DNA from: a virus
Length of the DNA stretch: 44,920 bases
Virus record (IMG/VR): IMGVR_UViG_3300032731_000385
Span: 1 to 44,920 of that record
Direction: 5' to 3' (one strand)
The notes beneath the pieces were generated by a model that worked only from the letters and a program-made list of their open reading frames with translations, had not been told where the DNA came from and made no database searches. The position numbers were made by a program, and so were the translations under genes. Within the stretch, counting starts at the first letter, position 1, and every line of letters starts with the position of its first letter. This document shows, in pieces, positions 1 to 8,652 of the stretch.

Positions 1-122
1 CCATAATTAATTTTTTTGTTATCTCTCCAAAGTAAATAACACCCATTCATATGATCAGCTATTTCCCAATGTTGATTATCAAACCAAATAATTTCGCCAA
101 TTCTATCCATTTTTAACTCCAT
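1..122 (-). CDS. 5' end of an unrecognised gene, cut by window edge
   Basis: Minus-strand reading frame open from an ATG at 122 to the window edge, about 40 codons, beginning MELKMDRIGEIIWFDNQHW. A Shine-Dalgarno AGGAG (plus positions 129-133) lies at good spacing, and a sigma70-like promoter faces it at 160-188, so it looks expressed. A second ATG at 110 has its own GGAG because of a 12-bp tandem duplication, so the true start could be either. No family recognised; the visible part is rich in Trp and acidic residues. Confidence 0.6.
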   Translation of the reverse strand, partial: MELKMDRIGEIIWFDNQHWEIADHMNGCYLLWRDNKKINY

Positions 123-132
123 TTTTAACTCC
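107..132. repeat. 12-bp tandem duplication of a ribosome-binding site and start codon
   Basis: The unit CCATTTTTAACT occurs twice back to back (107-118 and 119-130), followed by CC. On the minus strand this reads GGAGTTAAAAAT twice, so both the ribosome-binding site and the ATG of the leftward gene are duplicated in frame, adding the residues MELK. Similar short duplications occur at other gene starts in this window. Confidence 0.85.
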
Positions 133-159
133 TAATTTTCTCTCTTTTAATCACATACA

Positions 160-188
160 AATATACATGATACAGGAATTAAAGTCAA
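160..188 (-). promoter_or_regulatory. sigma70-like promoter for the leftward gene
   Basis: On the minus strand TTGACT (plus 183-188) and TATATT (plus 160-165) are separated by exactly 17 bases, about 40 bases upstream of the start at 122. This is a near-consensus host-type promoter. Confidence 0.65.
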
Positions 189-251
189 GTGTTTTTATAG
201 TTTTGGTTATATTTATATATGAATACGTTTGAACTAAAATGAAAGAAAATT

Positions 252-1721
252 ATGGGCCGACCTAAAGATAATACTAGATGGGAAACACGTATGTGTAAGA
301 TGTGCGGAATTCAGTTTGATGTTTATAAATTGTCATTAAAACTATATTGTTCTAAAAAATGTGCTAATTCTGATCCTGCGGTGAAACAAAAAATTGTAGC
401 GTCACAATTAAAGACATATCGTAAGAAATATGGAGTTGATCACCCCATGCAAACAGAAGCTACATTAAATAATTTTAAACAAAGCATGTATAAAAAATAT
501 GGAGTGGAACATGCGTTACAATCTGAAAAATTAATGAATAGACGAAAACAGACTACCATGGAACGATACGGCGCTGAAAATGTTTTTCAACTTTCAAAAT
601 TTCGTGATAAAGCAAGGCAAACTAAATTGAAAAAATATAATGATCCTATGTATCATAATATTGAGCGGTTACATGATAATACATATTTAAAATTTTTAGA
701 GTGGGAACACATTACACCACTTTTTACTAGAACTGAGTTTACGGGAGTTACTAAAGGTATTAGATATAAATTTAAATGTAATAAGTGTGAAAATATTTTA
801 ATAGCGGACGTTAATAATGGTTATATTCCATCATGTAGAAAATGTAATTGCAATACTACTGGAATTTCATATGCTGAACGGGAATTACTAGCGTATATAA
901 AATCGTTAATTTCTGATAAAATTATTGGAAATGATAGGCAGATTTTAAATGGTAAAGAATTGGATATTTTTATTCCAACTAAAAATCTTGCTATTGAATA
1001 TAATGGTAATTATTGGCACACTGAATTACATGGATGCTCGAAATATTATCATTTAAATAAAACAGAACAGTGTGCAGAACAATCTATTCAATTGATTCAT
1101 ATATTTGAACATGAGTGGGAAGAAAAAACTTCCGTTGTAAAATCTATTTTGAAAAATAAATTATGTAAGTCTAATAATAAAGTTTTTGCTCGGAAATGCA
1201 ATGTGCAAGAAATTTCAATTAAAGAAAAAACTCAATTTTTAAATGAAAATCATTTACAGGGTGCTGGTAGATCAAGTGTAAGAATCGGATTATATTATGA
1301 AAATCAATTGATCTCCGCCATGACTTTTGGAAAATGTAGATTTGATACACAATCTGAGTGGGAAATTATACGTTTTGCTACAAAAATTGATTATACTGTT
1401 ATTGGGGGTGCATCAAAATTATTTAAATATTTTGTTAAAACATATAATCCTAAATCAATTATTACATATGCGGATAAACGATTTGGCCGTGGATTAGTAT
1501 ATGAAAAAATTGGGTTTGAATTAGTAGATGAAACACCACCAAGTTATTTTTATGTTAACTTTTCAAAAAATATTTATAGTAGATTTCAATTTCAGAAACA
1601 TAAATTGCAAGATAAATTAGAAATATTTGATTCTAATTTAACAGAATGGGAAAATATGCAATTAAATGGTTACGATAAAATTTGGGATTGTGGTAATATG
1701 AAATATAAATTAGTATTCTAA
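252..1721 (+). CDS. homing endonuclease, zinc-finger and PD-(D/E)xK-like type
   Basis: Probable free-standing homing endonuclease that cuts phage DNA to spread its own gene. A Cys4 cluster (CKMC at 15-18, CSKKC at 33-37) is followed by three degenerate repeats around KYGVDHPMQ, KYGVEHALQ and RYGAENVFQ (residues 59-115), a second Cys cluster (CNKC 176-179, CRKCNC 195-200), and a nuclease core with ELDIFIPTKNLAIEYNG and YWHTE (about 236-257), typical of Vsr/EDxHD-like homing enzymes. The C-terminal 170 residues carry a conserved region containing YADKRFGRG. It interrupts the tail block just before gp19. The ATG lacks a strong ribosome-binding site; a TATATTTAT motif lies at 208-216. Confident of the nuclease class, less so of the fold. 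Confidence 0.8.
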   Translation: MGRPKDNTRWETRMCKMCGIQFDVYKLSLKLYCSKKCANSDPAVKQKIVASQLKTYRKKYGVDHPMQTEATLNNFKQSMYKKYGVEHALQSEKLMNRRKQTTMERYGAENVFQLSKFRDKARQTKLKKYNDPMYHNIERLHDNTYLKFLEWEHITPLFTRTEFTGVTKGIRYKFKCNKCENILIADVNNGYIPSCRKCNCNTTGISYAERELLAYIKSLISDKIIGNDRQILNGKELDIFIPTKNLAIEYNGNYWHTELHGCSKYYHLNKTEQCAEQSIQLIHIFEHEWEEKTSVVKSILKNKLCKSNNKVFARKCNVQEISIKEKTQFLNENHLQGAGRSSVRIGLYYENQLISAMTFGKCRFDTQSEWEIIRFATKIDYTVIGGASKLFKYFVKTYNPKSIITYADKRFGRGLVYEKIGFELVDETPPSYFYVNFSKNIYSRFQFQKHKLQDKLEIFDSNLTEWENMQLNGYDKIWDCGNMKYKLVF

Positions 1722-1829
1722 AACCTTCTAAAATCCTTCTAAGAAAAAGTTTTTCAAAATAATAGATTTTTTAAGTTTTTGATATTTATTACTGAAAGAA
1801 TTTATTTATAATTTTAATGGAGAACTTTA

Positions 1830-2321
1830 ATGGCACTAGATATTCTTGATCCACAAGAAATAATGTTTACATCCTTTGAACCCAAAGTTAAAAACCGATT
1901 TATTGTTTATGTAGATGGTCTTCCAGCATATGCTATTAAAACTGCGGCAAGACCATCAATTACATTTGAAGAAATTGTATTAGATCATATGAACGTAAAA
2001 CGGTATGTTAAAGGTAAAGGTGAATGGGAACCAATTGAATTAACATTATATGATCCAATTGCACCATCAGCTGCACAATCAGTAATGGAATGGGTACGTT
2101 TATCACATGAATCTGTAACCGGCCGGGATGGGTACTCAGATTTTTATAAGAAAGATATTACTATTAATGTCTTTGGTCCAGTTGGTGATAAAGTTGAAGA
2201 ATGGACGGGTAAAGGATGTTGGATTCAGTCAGCTAATTTTAATGATTTAGATTGGACTTCTAGTGATCCTACAGAGATTTCTTTAACTCTCCGTGCGGAT
2301 TATTGGGTGCTTCAATTTTGA
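1830..2321 (+). CDS. 19: tail tube protein, T4 gp19-like
   Basis: Subunit of the inner tail tube that polymerises on the baseplate and passes DNA into the host. At 163 aa it matches T4 gp19 in length. Features typical of the family are the N-terminal stretch FEPKVKNRFIVYVDGLPAY, the motif GEWEPIELTLYDPI in the middle, and a C-terminal beta-rich segment with LTLRADYWVLQF. A GGAGAA ribosome-binding site precedes the ATG. It opens the tail block and is followed by small genes, then the gp26-like and tape-measure genes. High confidence. Confidence 0.9.
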   Translation: MALDILDPQEIMFTSFEPKVKNRFIVYVDGLPAYAIKTAARPSITFEEIVLDHMNVKRYVKGKGEWEPIELTLYDPIAPSAAQSVMEWVRLSHESVTGRDGYSDFYKKDITINVFGPVGDKVEEWTGKGCWIQSANFNDLDWTSSDPTEISLTLRADYWVLQF

Positions 2322-2343
2322 TGTGTCTGTTATTATTGAACTT

Positions 2344-2455
2344 ATGATAAATTGTACATATTGTGATAGAAATTTTATAAATGTTAATGCAGTATCAGTT
2401 CATAGTCTTATGTAAGGATTGTCATAAAGAAGAACATCCAACATTAAATTTTTAA
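2344..2455 (+). pseudogene. small zinc-ribbon ORF broken by one base
   Basis: An ATG at 2344 opens MINCTYCDRNF... with a CxxC pair and stops at 2415. The next frame, entered near 2407, reads LCKDCHKEEHPTLNF and stops at 2455, giving the second Cys pair of a four-Cys zinc ribbon. A single-base indel around 2400-2410 would join them into one protein of about 36 residues. This is either a decayed gene or a sequence error. Confidence 0.45.
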
Positions 2456-2466
2456 GGAGTCGGTTA

Positions 2467-2802
2467 ATGAATAGAACAGAATTACGCAAGATGATTAAAG
2501 AGGAAATTCAAAAATTAACTGAAAATTATATTCAATCTACATTAGGTGTTCCTATTGCTAATGAATTACAAACAAAAGTCGGGAATAAATTTAAAATACT
2601 TGATAAATTTATAGAAAAGCAGGATGATTATATGGATGAACTTGACTATAAAGTATTTAAAACATGGGATATTGGCGCCGTTGATAATTTAGAGGATTTT
2701 GTGAAGTCTCAGCGAGAATTACTAAAAGTTGCCAGGAAATTAAAAGATCAGAAATTGATAAAAATTGTTTCGAGTATTAATAAAATAATTGGAGTTAAAT
2801 AA
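2467..2802 (+). CDS. small helical protein of unknown function
   Basis: 111 aa, charged and mostly helical, with a strong ribosome-binding site AAGGAG before the ATG. Its first 17 residues (MNRTELRKMIKEEIQKL) match the N-terminus encoded at 2978 (MKKSELRKMI.EEIQKL), although the remainders differ. This N-terminal module recurs in marine T4-like phage proteins. The stop overlaps the next gene as TAATG, so the two are probably translationally coupled. Function unknown; its position between gp19 and gp26-like genes suggests a virion or assembly role. Confidence 0.65.
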   Translation: MNRTELRKMIKEEIQKLTENYIQSTLGVPIANELQTKVGNKFKILDKFIEKQDDYMDELDYKVFKTWDIGAVDNLEDFVKSQRELLKVARKLKDQKLIKIVSSINKIIGVK

Positions 2803-2978
2803 TGGATTTCAAATCAAGAAAATTAATAGCAGTATCAGTATTATTCGTAACAGCAACCACATTCTTATACACAGGTACATTATCACCTGCAGATTGGGTG
2901 GAATTTAATAAATGGATTTTCGCAGCATATGTTACAGGTAATGTAGGTGAACATTATACTAAACGATTGGATAAATAA
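2802..2978 (+). CDS. 58-aa membrane protein, possibly holin-like
   Basis: Begins at an ATG overlapping the previous stop (TAATG) and itself ends in a TAATG overlap with the next ORF. The 58 residues begin with a basic stretch (FKSRK), then a hydrophobic segment from about residue 8 to 25 (IAVSVLFVTATTFLYTG), a Trp-rich polar part and a second weaker hydrophobic segment (KWIFAAYVTGN), ending basic. One or two membrane passes and small size would fit a holin or an inner-membrane tail-associated peptide, but no family is recognised. Confidence 0.6.
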   Translation: MDFKSRKLIAVSVLFVTATTFLYTGTLSPADWVEFNKWIFAAYVTGNVGEHYTKRLDK

Positions 2979-3249
2979 TGAAAAAATCTGAATTGCGGAA
3001 AATGATAGAGAAGAAATTCAAAAATTGAATGAGGGAAGGATTAAAGAAACTTTTATATTTAAAATTGGTGGTAAGAAAATTGAAGTGATAAATGCTGGTA
3101 CAAAAAAGTTTAAAAATATGAATGATCCTAAACAGGCTTTAAAAGATTTGAAAAGTATGATACAAGATGATTTACGTAAAGGTAAAGAAACGGGGTTTTA
3201 TCCTTATAATAATTTTGAATCGTCTATTAATTGGAAGCTAAAAAATTAA
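2978..3249 (+). pseudogene. small ORF broken by a one-base deletion near 3006
   Basis: The ATG at 2978 starts MKKSELRKMI, matching the start of the gene at 2467, then runs into a stop. Adding one base near 3006 restores EEIQKLNEGRIKETF and the open frame to 3249. Without this the only in-frame start is TTG at 3025, giving a 74-residue product with no ribosome-binding site. The downstream part (KIGGKKIEVINAGTKKF...) has normal coding character. Either a recently broken gene, a recoded one, or an assembly error. Confidence 0.5.
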
Positions 3250-3349
3250 AAATAAGTTATAGTGTATAAAGATATTTTAAGGCATGTTTGATAGTTACAC
3301 ACAAAACAAATAGTTATAAATTTCCAAATATAAAACAGGAGAAAATAAA

Positions 3350-4102
3350 ATGGCAGACGTAAAATTTCCGTCTGAAATAGTATCATTACCTAGCCAAGGT
3401 AAATATTATACAGAGGATAATCCATTAAAATCAGGTAAGATTGAAATTAAATATCCTACCGCCCAAGAGGAAGATATATTAACATCCCAAAATTTAATTA
3501 AGCGTGGAGTGGTTATTCCATACTTTCTTAAAGCGTTGTTTGTAGATTCTACAATTAATTTAGACACAATGCTTTTAGGTGATAAAAATGCATTAATGAT
3601 TGTAGCTAGAATTTTAGCATATGGCAACCAATATAACTATTCATATACATGTTCAGGATGTGGTGAAAAAAACGAAGAAATTGTAAATTTAAATGAATTT
3701 CCAGAAAAAGAATTTACATTTGTTGAGGTGTTTGAATTTAAACTCCCAGTATCTAACCGTGATATAACATTTAAATTGCTTACTCATGCAGATGAACGTG
3801 CAATAGAAACTGATGTTAAGGCTCTTAGAAAAGCATTAGGAGGATTAGTTGATCATGAGTTTACTACACGATTAAAATGCCTTATTGTTACGTTAGATGG
3901 CGAAACCGATCGCACAAAAATTAATAATTTTGTTGATAATGAATTTCTTTCTCAGGACTCTTTACAATTCCGTAATTATTTAGATACCGTGACACCTAAT
4001 GTTGAGATGGTAACAGAAGTTGAATGTAAATTGTGTGGTTATGAGGAGGAAATTACAGTGCCATTAACGGTACAGTTTTTTTGGCCTACCGCCAGAATCT
4101 AA
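3350..4102 (+). CDS. 26: T4 gp26-like baseplate hub / tail-assembly protein
   Basis: 250 aa with a good ribosome-binding site (CAGGAG). The N-terminus (FPSEIVSLPSQGKYY), the helical middle (GVVIPYFLKALF, LLGDKNALMIVARILAYG) and two CxxC pairs (CSGCG near 102; CKLCG near 226) are typical of the T4_baseplate family, to which gp26 belongs. It lies between the tail tube and tape-measure genes, the position held by tail assembly chaperones in many phages. It ends FFWPTARI just after a seven-T run (4076-4082), while the +1 frame stays open to 4292 without its own start; see the separate extension entry. Confidence 0.8.
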   Translation: MADVKFPSEIVSLPSQGKYYTEDNPLKSGKIEIKYPTAQEEDILTSQNLIKRGVVIPYFLKALFVDSTINLDTMLLGDKNALMIVARILAYGNQYNYSYTCSGCGEKNEEIVNLNEFPEKEFTFVEVFEFKLPVSNRDITFKLLTHADERAIETDVKALRKALGGLVDHEFTTRLKCLIVTLDGETDRTKINNFVDNEFLSQDSLQFRNYLDTVTPNVEMVTEVECKLCGYEEEITVPLTVQFFWPTARI

Positions 4103-4292
4103 ACCACAGATTCATACCGAAATATATCAATTAATTACTAAATCAAATGGTGGCTTCACTTTCAATGAAGCATATTCATTGCCAATATTTTTGCGTAGAT
4201 TTTATTTAACTAAAATCGCCGAAGAACAAAAACAACTTGACAAATTACACCAAGATATACAAAAAACTCCCCATTCCCGTCTAAAAACATAA
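4080..4292 (+). CDS. start-less +1-frame extension of the gp26-like gene
   Basis: In the +1 frame relative to the gp26-like gene, translation from 4083 gives 69 residues (GLPPESKPQIHTEIYQL... to PHSRLKT) ending at 4292. No ATG, GTG or TTG lies between the preceding in-frame stop (4065-4067) and the T-run; the only in-frame TTGs come about 100 bases later. A ribosome slipping +1 (or -2) on the TTT codons of the T7 run at 4076-4082 would make a 313-residue fusion. The encoded peptide is helical and charged, like the extension domain of G/GT-type tail chaperones. A sequencing or real indel (T7 instead of T6) is the alternative. Confidence 0.6.
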   Translation, partial: FGLPPESKPQIHTEIYQLITKSNGGFTFNEAYSLPIFLRRFYLTKIAEEQKQLDKLHQDIQKTPHSRLKT

Positions 4293-4336
4293 TCTTTTAA
4301 TATTTATTATTGAATCAATCTATTCAGGAGATATTA

Positions 4337-4558
4337 ATGAAATTACACGAATCATCAGTTTTGGATAAAATTTTATTGTTATTATTACGTGGCAATAAAA
4401 AAGCTATACAAAAGGTAGTTAGCCAAGACCCCGAACTACAAAAATCTGTTAGGGATTTAGAGCAGCAAATCCAACACCTTAAGAGTACTGGAGATAACAC
4501 AGTAAAACGAATCCAAAATAAATATAAAGGTACACCATACGAAAAATATTTTAAATAA
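4337..4558 (+). CDS. small protein of unknown function before the tape measure
   Basis: 73 aa from the ATG at 4337, which has a clear CAGGAG site; an upstream TTG at 4310 is less likely. The product starts with a hydrophobic Leu-rich stretch (LDKILLLLLRGN) followed by a charged, probably coiled-coil segment and ends GTPYEKYFK. It ends in a TAATG overlap with the tape-measure gene, suggesting coupled synthesis. Possibly a tail assembly factor; no family recognised. Confidence 0.7.
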   Translation: MKLHESSVLDKILLLLLRGNKKAIQKVVSQDPELQKSVRDLEQQIQHLKSTGDNTVKRIQNKYKGTPYEKYFK

Positions 4559-6480
4559 TGGCCGATCCTAAAATAACAGAGCTTAGAGAACAAACTCAAG
4601 CATTAAATGAAATTAAAAAAATACATGGCGAATTGTCCGATGCTCAATCGGATGAATTAGATTCCCTTCGAAAAAAATTAAAAGAACTTCGTTTACTCAC
4701 AAAGGCACAACAAAAACAAGCCGATATGGCGACACATTTAAAAAGTTTAGAATTTCAAATTAAAGATAATATTTTGGATCAAACTAAAGGCCGTGCTAAA
4801 TTAAAAGGAGTATTAAATCAGCAATTAGATATTGCTATTAATATTGCTAAAAATCAGCAAAAATTAGGGCAATCAATTTATAAGCAAATTGATTTTCAAT
4901 ATGCAATTAAAGATATAGAAACAAGTAGATTGGCAATTCAACAAAATTACTGGGGTGCAAATCAAGAATTAGGTCAAGAATTATTGAAAGATTTAGCTAT
5001 TACTGAAGAAAGATTGCAAGTTCAAAAATCAGCGGCCGCAGTACAAAATGTCGTTCATGATAAAACTGAAGAAATGAATGGCAAATTAGAAGAGGCTAAT
5101 CAAAAGTGGATAGATATTAAAGGTCAATTAATTGCTATTGTATCTAATCCTATGACTGCATTAAAAGTAGGTATATTAGCAGTGGTTGCTGGCATTGGAA
5201 AAGGGGTGATGAATTTAAAAGAATTCGCAGACGAAACGGGATTTTCATATGCACAGATGTCTAAAATAGGATTAGCAACAGCATTTGCTGGAGATGAGGC
5301 TAAAGCATTGTTAGATGAATTTGGTGGTATAAGTAATATTACAACAAAAACATTAATTGGTATGAAACTATTAAATTTACAATATGGAATAAGTGCTGAA
5401 GCTACTTCAAAAATGTTAGGGTTAATGGAAGGGATCAGTGGAGCTAATCGAGATACATTATTATCCCAAATTAAAGCTAATTCAGAATTAGCAAGAGCTG
5501 AAGGACTTTCTCCTGCGCAAGTGATGGAAGATGTAGCTAGTGATACGGAATTTTTTGCAAAATTTGCTAAAGATGGAGGTGATAATTTATTTAAAGCGGC
5601 AATTGAGGCACGTAAACTTGGGTTATCAATGGATGCAATATCATCTAGTGCAGAGAGTTTATTAGATTTTGAAAGTTCAATTGAAGCACAGATGGAAGCG
5701 TCAATATTATTAGGTAGACAACTTAATTTAGATACGGCTAGACGATTAGCGTTTAATGGTGATTTAGTTGGATTACAAAAAGAATTGGTAAATGTAGTAG
5801 GTACAGAAACCCAATTAAATGCCATGAATGTTATTCAACGTAAATCAATGGCAGATGCAATTGGTGTTAGCGTTGAACAGATGACTAAATTAGTACGTGA
5901 ACAGAATAAAGCTGGTAAATCTGCATCGTTTTTTGAGCACTCCTGGGTATTTATAAAAGAACATGCAATTAGTGTTGGTGCTATTATGGGTGGATTGTTA
6001 GGATTAGCAATTGCTTTTAAGGCAGTGCTGAGAGGAATTCTTAGCCCAGCCGCATCTGCTATTAGTGCATCAAAAGATTTAGCATTTTCTGCAGGAGCAA
6101 TAAGCGCAGGTGTAGCAGTAGGTGCAGGCGTAGGTGCATATGCAAAAGCTAAAATGGCAAATGATATTGCAATTCCGGCTGGAGGAACATCATCAATTAC
6201 AGGACCAGCTGGGACATTTACATTAAATCCAAATGATCAAGTTATTGCTGGGACTAATTTAGGAGGAGCATTTACATTAAATCCAAATGATCAAGTTATT
6301 GATGTACCGAATTCAGACCGTGCACAATCAATGGTTGATATGTCGGAAACAAATAATTTATTATCACGATTATTAGAATTTAATAAAGAAATGGTACAAA
6401 CAAATAAAAATTTATTAGAACAAAATAAACAATTAATGGGCGGATTAACCCGTAGCGTTAAAGGATTAGCAATTGACTAA
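4558..6480 (+). CDS. 29: tape measure / baseplate hub protein, gp29-like
   Basis: 640 aa, close to T4 gp29 (about 590 aa), which sets tail length and sits in the tube lumen. Residues 1-190 are charged and predicted to form coiled coil. A hydrophobic segment follows near 200-222 (VGILAVVAGIGKGVMNL), then a helical core with FADETGFSYAQMSKIG and SILLGRQLNLDTARRLAFNG, a second hydrophobic stretch near 472-492 (GAIMGGLLGLAIAFKAVL), and an Ala/Gly-rich segment. Such hydrophobic stretches are usual in tape measures. Near the C-terminus an 11-residue block (FTLNPNDQVI) is repeated with period 18 residues. Position after the chaperone-like gene supports the call. Confidence 0.75.
   Translation: MADPKITELREQTQALNEIKKIHGELSDAQSDELDSLRKKLKELRLLTKAQQKQADMATHLKSLEFQIKDNILDQTKGRAKLKGVLNQQLDIAINIAKNQQKLGQSIYKQIDFQYAIKDIETSRLAIQQNYWGANQELGQELLKDLAITEERLQVQKSAAAVQNVVHDKTEEMNGKLEEANQKWIDIKGQLIAIVSNPMTALKVGILAVVAGIGKGVMNLKEFADETGFSYAQMSKIGLATAFAGDEAKALLDEFGGISNITTKTLIGMKLLNLQYGISAEATSKMLGLMEGISGANRDTLLSQIKANSELARAEGLSPAQVMEDVASDTEFFAKFAKDGGDNLFKAAIEARKLGLSMDAISSSAESLLDFESSIEAQMEASILLGRQLNLDTARRLAFNGDLVGLQKELVNVVGTETQLNAMNVIQRKSMADAIGVSVEQMTKLVREQNKAGKSASFFEHSWVFIKEHAISVGAIMGGLLGLAIAFKAVLRGILSPAASAISASKDLAFSAGAISAGVAVGAGVGAYAKAKMANDIAIPAGGTSSITGPAGTFTLNPNDQVIAGTNLGGAFTLNPNDQVIDVPNSDRAQSMVDMSETNNLLSRLLEFNKEMVQTNKNLLEQNKQLMGGLTRSVKGLAID
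6215..6301. repeat. 33-bp perfect repeat, 54-bp period, in the tape measure gene
   Basis: The stretch starting CATTTACATTAAATCC occurs identically at 6215-6247 and 6269-6301. The 54-bp period keeps the frame (18 residues), duplicating the peptide FTLNPNDQVI. Perfect DNA identity suggests a recent in-frame duplication. Confidence 0.85.
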
Positions 6481-6492
6481 CGGAGAAATTTA

Positions 6493-8652
6493 ATGGCATT
6501 AGTAGATTTAATAACAGATTTGAGTAATTTTGTGTGGACACAATATGATACTGTTGGCACTGCAGTAAATAATATTCCAGATGTTTATGCTACTGGATTT
6601 ACGTTGAATATGCAACAAAGTCAATTTATAATAGATTCTATACCTGAAATTCAATTAGGTATTCCAGTTAGGCCACCTCAGGGCCCGGCAGTTACTATGA
6701 CTCCGGGAACATTAGATAAAGACGGATCTAATATTATTAAAATTTCTCCACGTAAATCCCAAGGATCCATTTTTGAATCGGAGCAAATATTACCACAATT
6801 TTCAACAGAACCTTTGGAGGATATAGATGTCACTAGTGAATATACCAAATTTCCCTATAGAAATAATTCGGGTTTTGGTTTTGATCAACCTTTTATCACT
6901 CGTGATATTGGTGATCATTGGGGTATTGACCCAGCGAAAAGTTTCAAAAAAAGTCCGCTCAGAAAATCATTTAATGTCTTAGATCAACTTGGTGGATTAT
7001 TTCTGGGTGAAAATCCATCAGTAATTGTAGGTAGAAGTGTAGCAGATTTAGGTAGGCTTGGTAAATTTATGATTACACCAATGGGTGCTAAATTTATTAC
7101 TAAACAAACATTTTTGCAAGCATTAAGTCCGTTTTCACATACTAAATTTTGGAATCCATTGTCAATAGGATCTGCTGTTGCTACAGTTCATGTTACTCGA
7201 CATTTAGATAATGAAGTTGCAGAAGCAATTGGTGAATTCATTGAAGTAAATGGCACAAAAATTTTAAATCAATCTAAATTATTATTGGATAATGCTGTAA
7301 CTGCTACAAAAACTGGATTAAGTAATATTGGAAACTCAATCGCAGATGCATTTACTAGATCGCCAGGTCCGCCAATTCCAGATAATGATACAGAAATGAT
7401 TTCAAATTCTTCTGCAGAATTAACATATGCGCCAGCATTAGAAAACGCAAATGAACAATTACCAAAAGCTGCACCTATTAATATAAAACCAGAACCAAAA
7501 ACTCCGGTAGGTAATTTATTAAATTCTGCGAAGACAAAAATGAAATCTGTCATTTCACCATCTATTAATTCAATATTACCAAAACGTAATACAGATAGTT
7601 TAACTGATAGAGTAGAAGAAATGGCATCTAAAGATAGTGATGCTAAAACAAGTAAATATTTTGCATTGGCATACGGTCATTTACAGGGTGAAAATGCATA
7701 TGGTGTTATAAATAGGACGCCAAATGAAATATATAATAAAACAAATGGTAGAGATGAAGAATTAATCGATGCTGCGCATGACACTCGATTGAACGAACGA
7801 AGACGATTTAAAAAATTAGGTGATGGTAATTGGGCACCGGGAGCAGCACGTGTTGCAGTTAGGCCGAAATTAGATTCCCTTGGTATAATAAAAAAACGTA
7901 ACATAGATGGTGGTTATATAACAGAAGGAGTAGATACTGTTAATATTCATCCATATGGGTCATCCGATAATAATGATGATCTTATTCCATTTAAATTTAA
8001 AGATATTGTTAATAATAAGTGGCTTATATTCAGAGCAACTCTTAGTGGTATTACAGATTCAATTACTCCAGAATGGTCACCGGAAAAATATATTGGTAGA
8101 CCAGATAAAGTGCACGTTTACCAGGGCGCTGACAGGGAAATTAGTTTTACATTTTCAATATATCCTAAAACTAAACAAGAACTTCCAATATTATGGGAAA
8201 AAATGAATTATTTAGTTGGATTGTGTTATCCATCTTGGGGTGATATTAAATCAAAAACTGGAGCTGATGAAAATAACAATCCTGTATTTAGTAAAACTGG
8301 TACTAGAATGATATCTCCGTTTATTGAACTCACTATAGGTAATTTATTTAAGAATACTCCAGGATATTTAAATAGTTTATCAATTACTGTGGAAGATAAT
8401 ACAACTTGGGAATTAGATGAAAATTTGCAATTGCCAAAATATTTAAATATTTCATGTGGATTTACATATATTGGAAAATACTTACCATCAACAATTGGTA
8501 AGCATTATGAACTAGAATGGCTTAAAGACAGCCTAGGAGATGGTACTGGAACGTATGCTAAAAATCCATTTACTGATACTTCACAAAAATCTCCATACCG
8601 AAGTACAAAAACAATAAATCTTTCAAAATTATTTGGTGAATTAAATGCCTAA
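6493..8652 (+). CDS. baseplate tail-tube cap, gp48/gp54-like C-terminal domain
   Basis: 719 aa, about twice T4 gp48 or gp54. The N-terminal 480 residues are low-similarity, with a Pro/Ser/Thr-rich middle. The last 220 residues carry a tube-like domain with FRATLSGITDSITPEWSPE, YIGRPDKVHVYQGADREISF and ELPILWEKMNYLVGLCYPSW, the pattern seen in gp48/gp54 baseplate tube-initiation proteins. Good ribosome-binding site (CGGAGA). It overlaps the LysM-like gene by 8 bases. It likely forms the ring on which the tail tube starts. Assignment between gp48 and gp54 is uncertain. Confidence 0.65.
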   Translation: MALVDLITDLSNFVWTQYDTVGTAVNNIPDVYATGFTLNMQQSQFIIDSIPEIQLGIPVRPPQGPAVTMTPGTLDKDGSNIIKISPRKSQGSIFESEQILPQFSTEPLEDIDVTSEYTKFPYRNNSGFGFDQPFITRDIGDHWGIDPAKSFKKSPLRKSFNVLDQLGGLFLGENPSVIVGRSVADLGRLGKFMITPMGAKFITKQTFLQALSPFSHTKFWNPLSIGSAVATVHVTRHLDNEVAEAIGEFIEVNGTKILNQSKLLLDNAVTATKTGLSNIGNSIADAFTRSPGPPIPDNDTEMISNSSAELTYAPALENANEQLPKAAPINIKPEPKTPVGNLLNSAKTKMKSVISPSINSILPKRNTDSLTDRVEEMASKDSDAKTSKYFALAYGHLQGENAYGVINRTPNEIYNKTNGRDEELIDAAHDTRLNERRRFKKLGDGNWAPGAARVAVRPKLDSLGIIKKRNIDGGYITEGVDTVNIHPYGSSDNNDDLIPFKFKDIVNNKWLIFRATLSGITDSITPEWSPEKYIGRPDKVHVYQGADREISFTFSIYPKTKQELPILWEKMNYLVGLCYPSWGDIKSKTGADENNNPVFSKTGTRMISPFIELTIGNLFKNTPGYLNSLSITVEDNTTWELDENLQLPKYLNISCGFTYIGKYLPSTIGKHYELEWLKDSLGDGTGTYAKNPFTDTSQKSPYRSTKTINLSKLFGELNA

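Noticed and set aside
4076-4082. Classical -1 slippage heptamer
   Set aside because: The open downstream frame is +1 (equal to -2), and the X XXY YYZ phase does not fit at GTTTTTT; a -1 shift does not lead into it.
5124-5825. Long minus-strand ORF opposite the tape measure gene
   Set aside because: Shadow of the sense gene: low-complexity Ser/Asn/Ile composition, no ribosome-binding site or motif.
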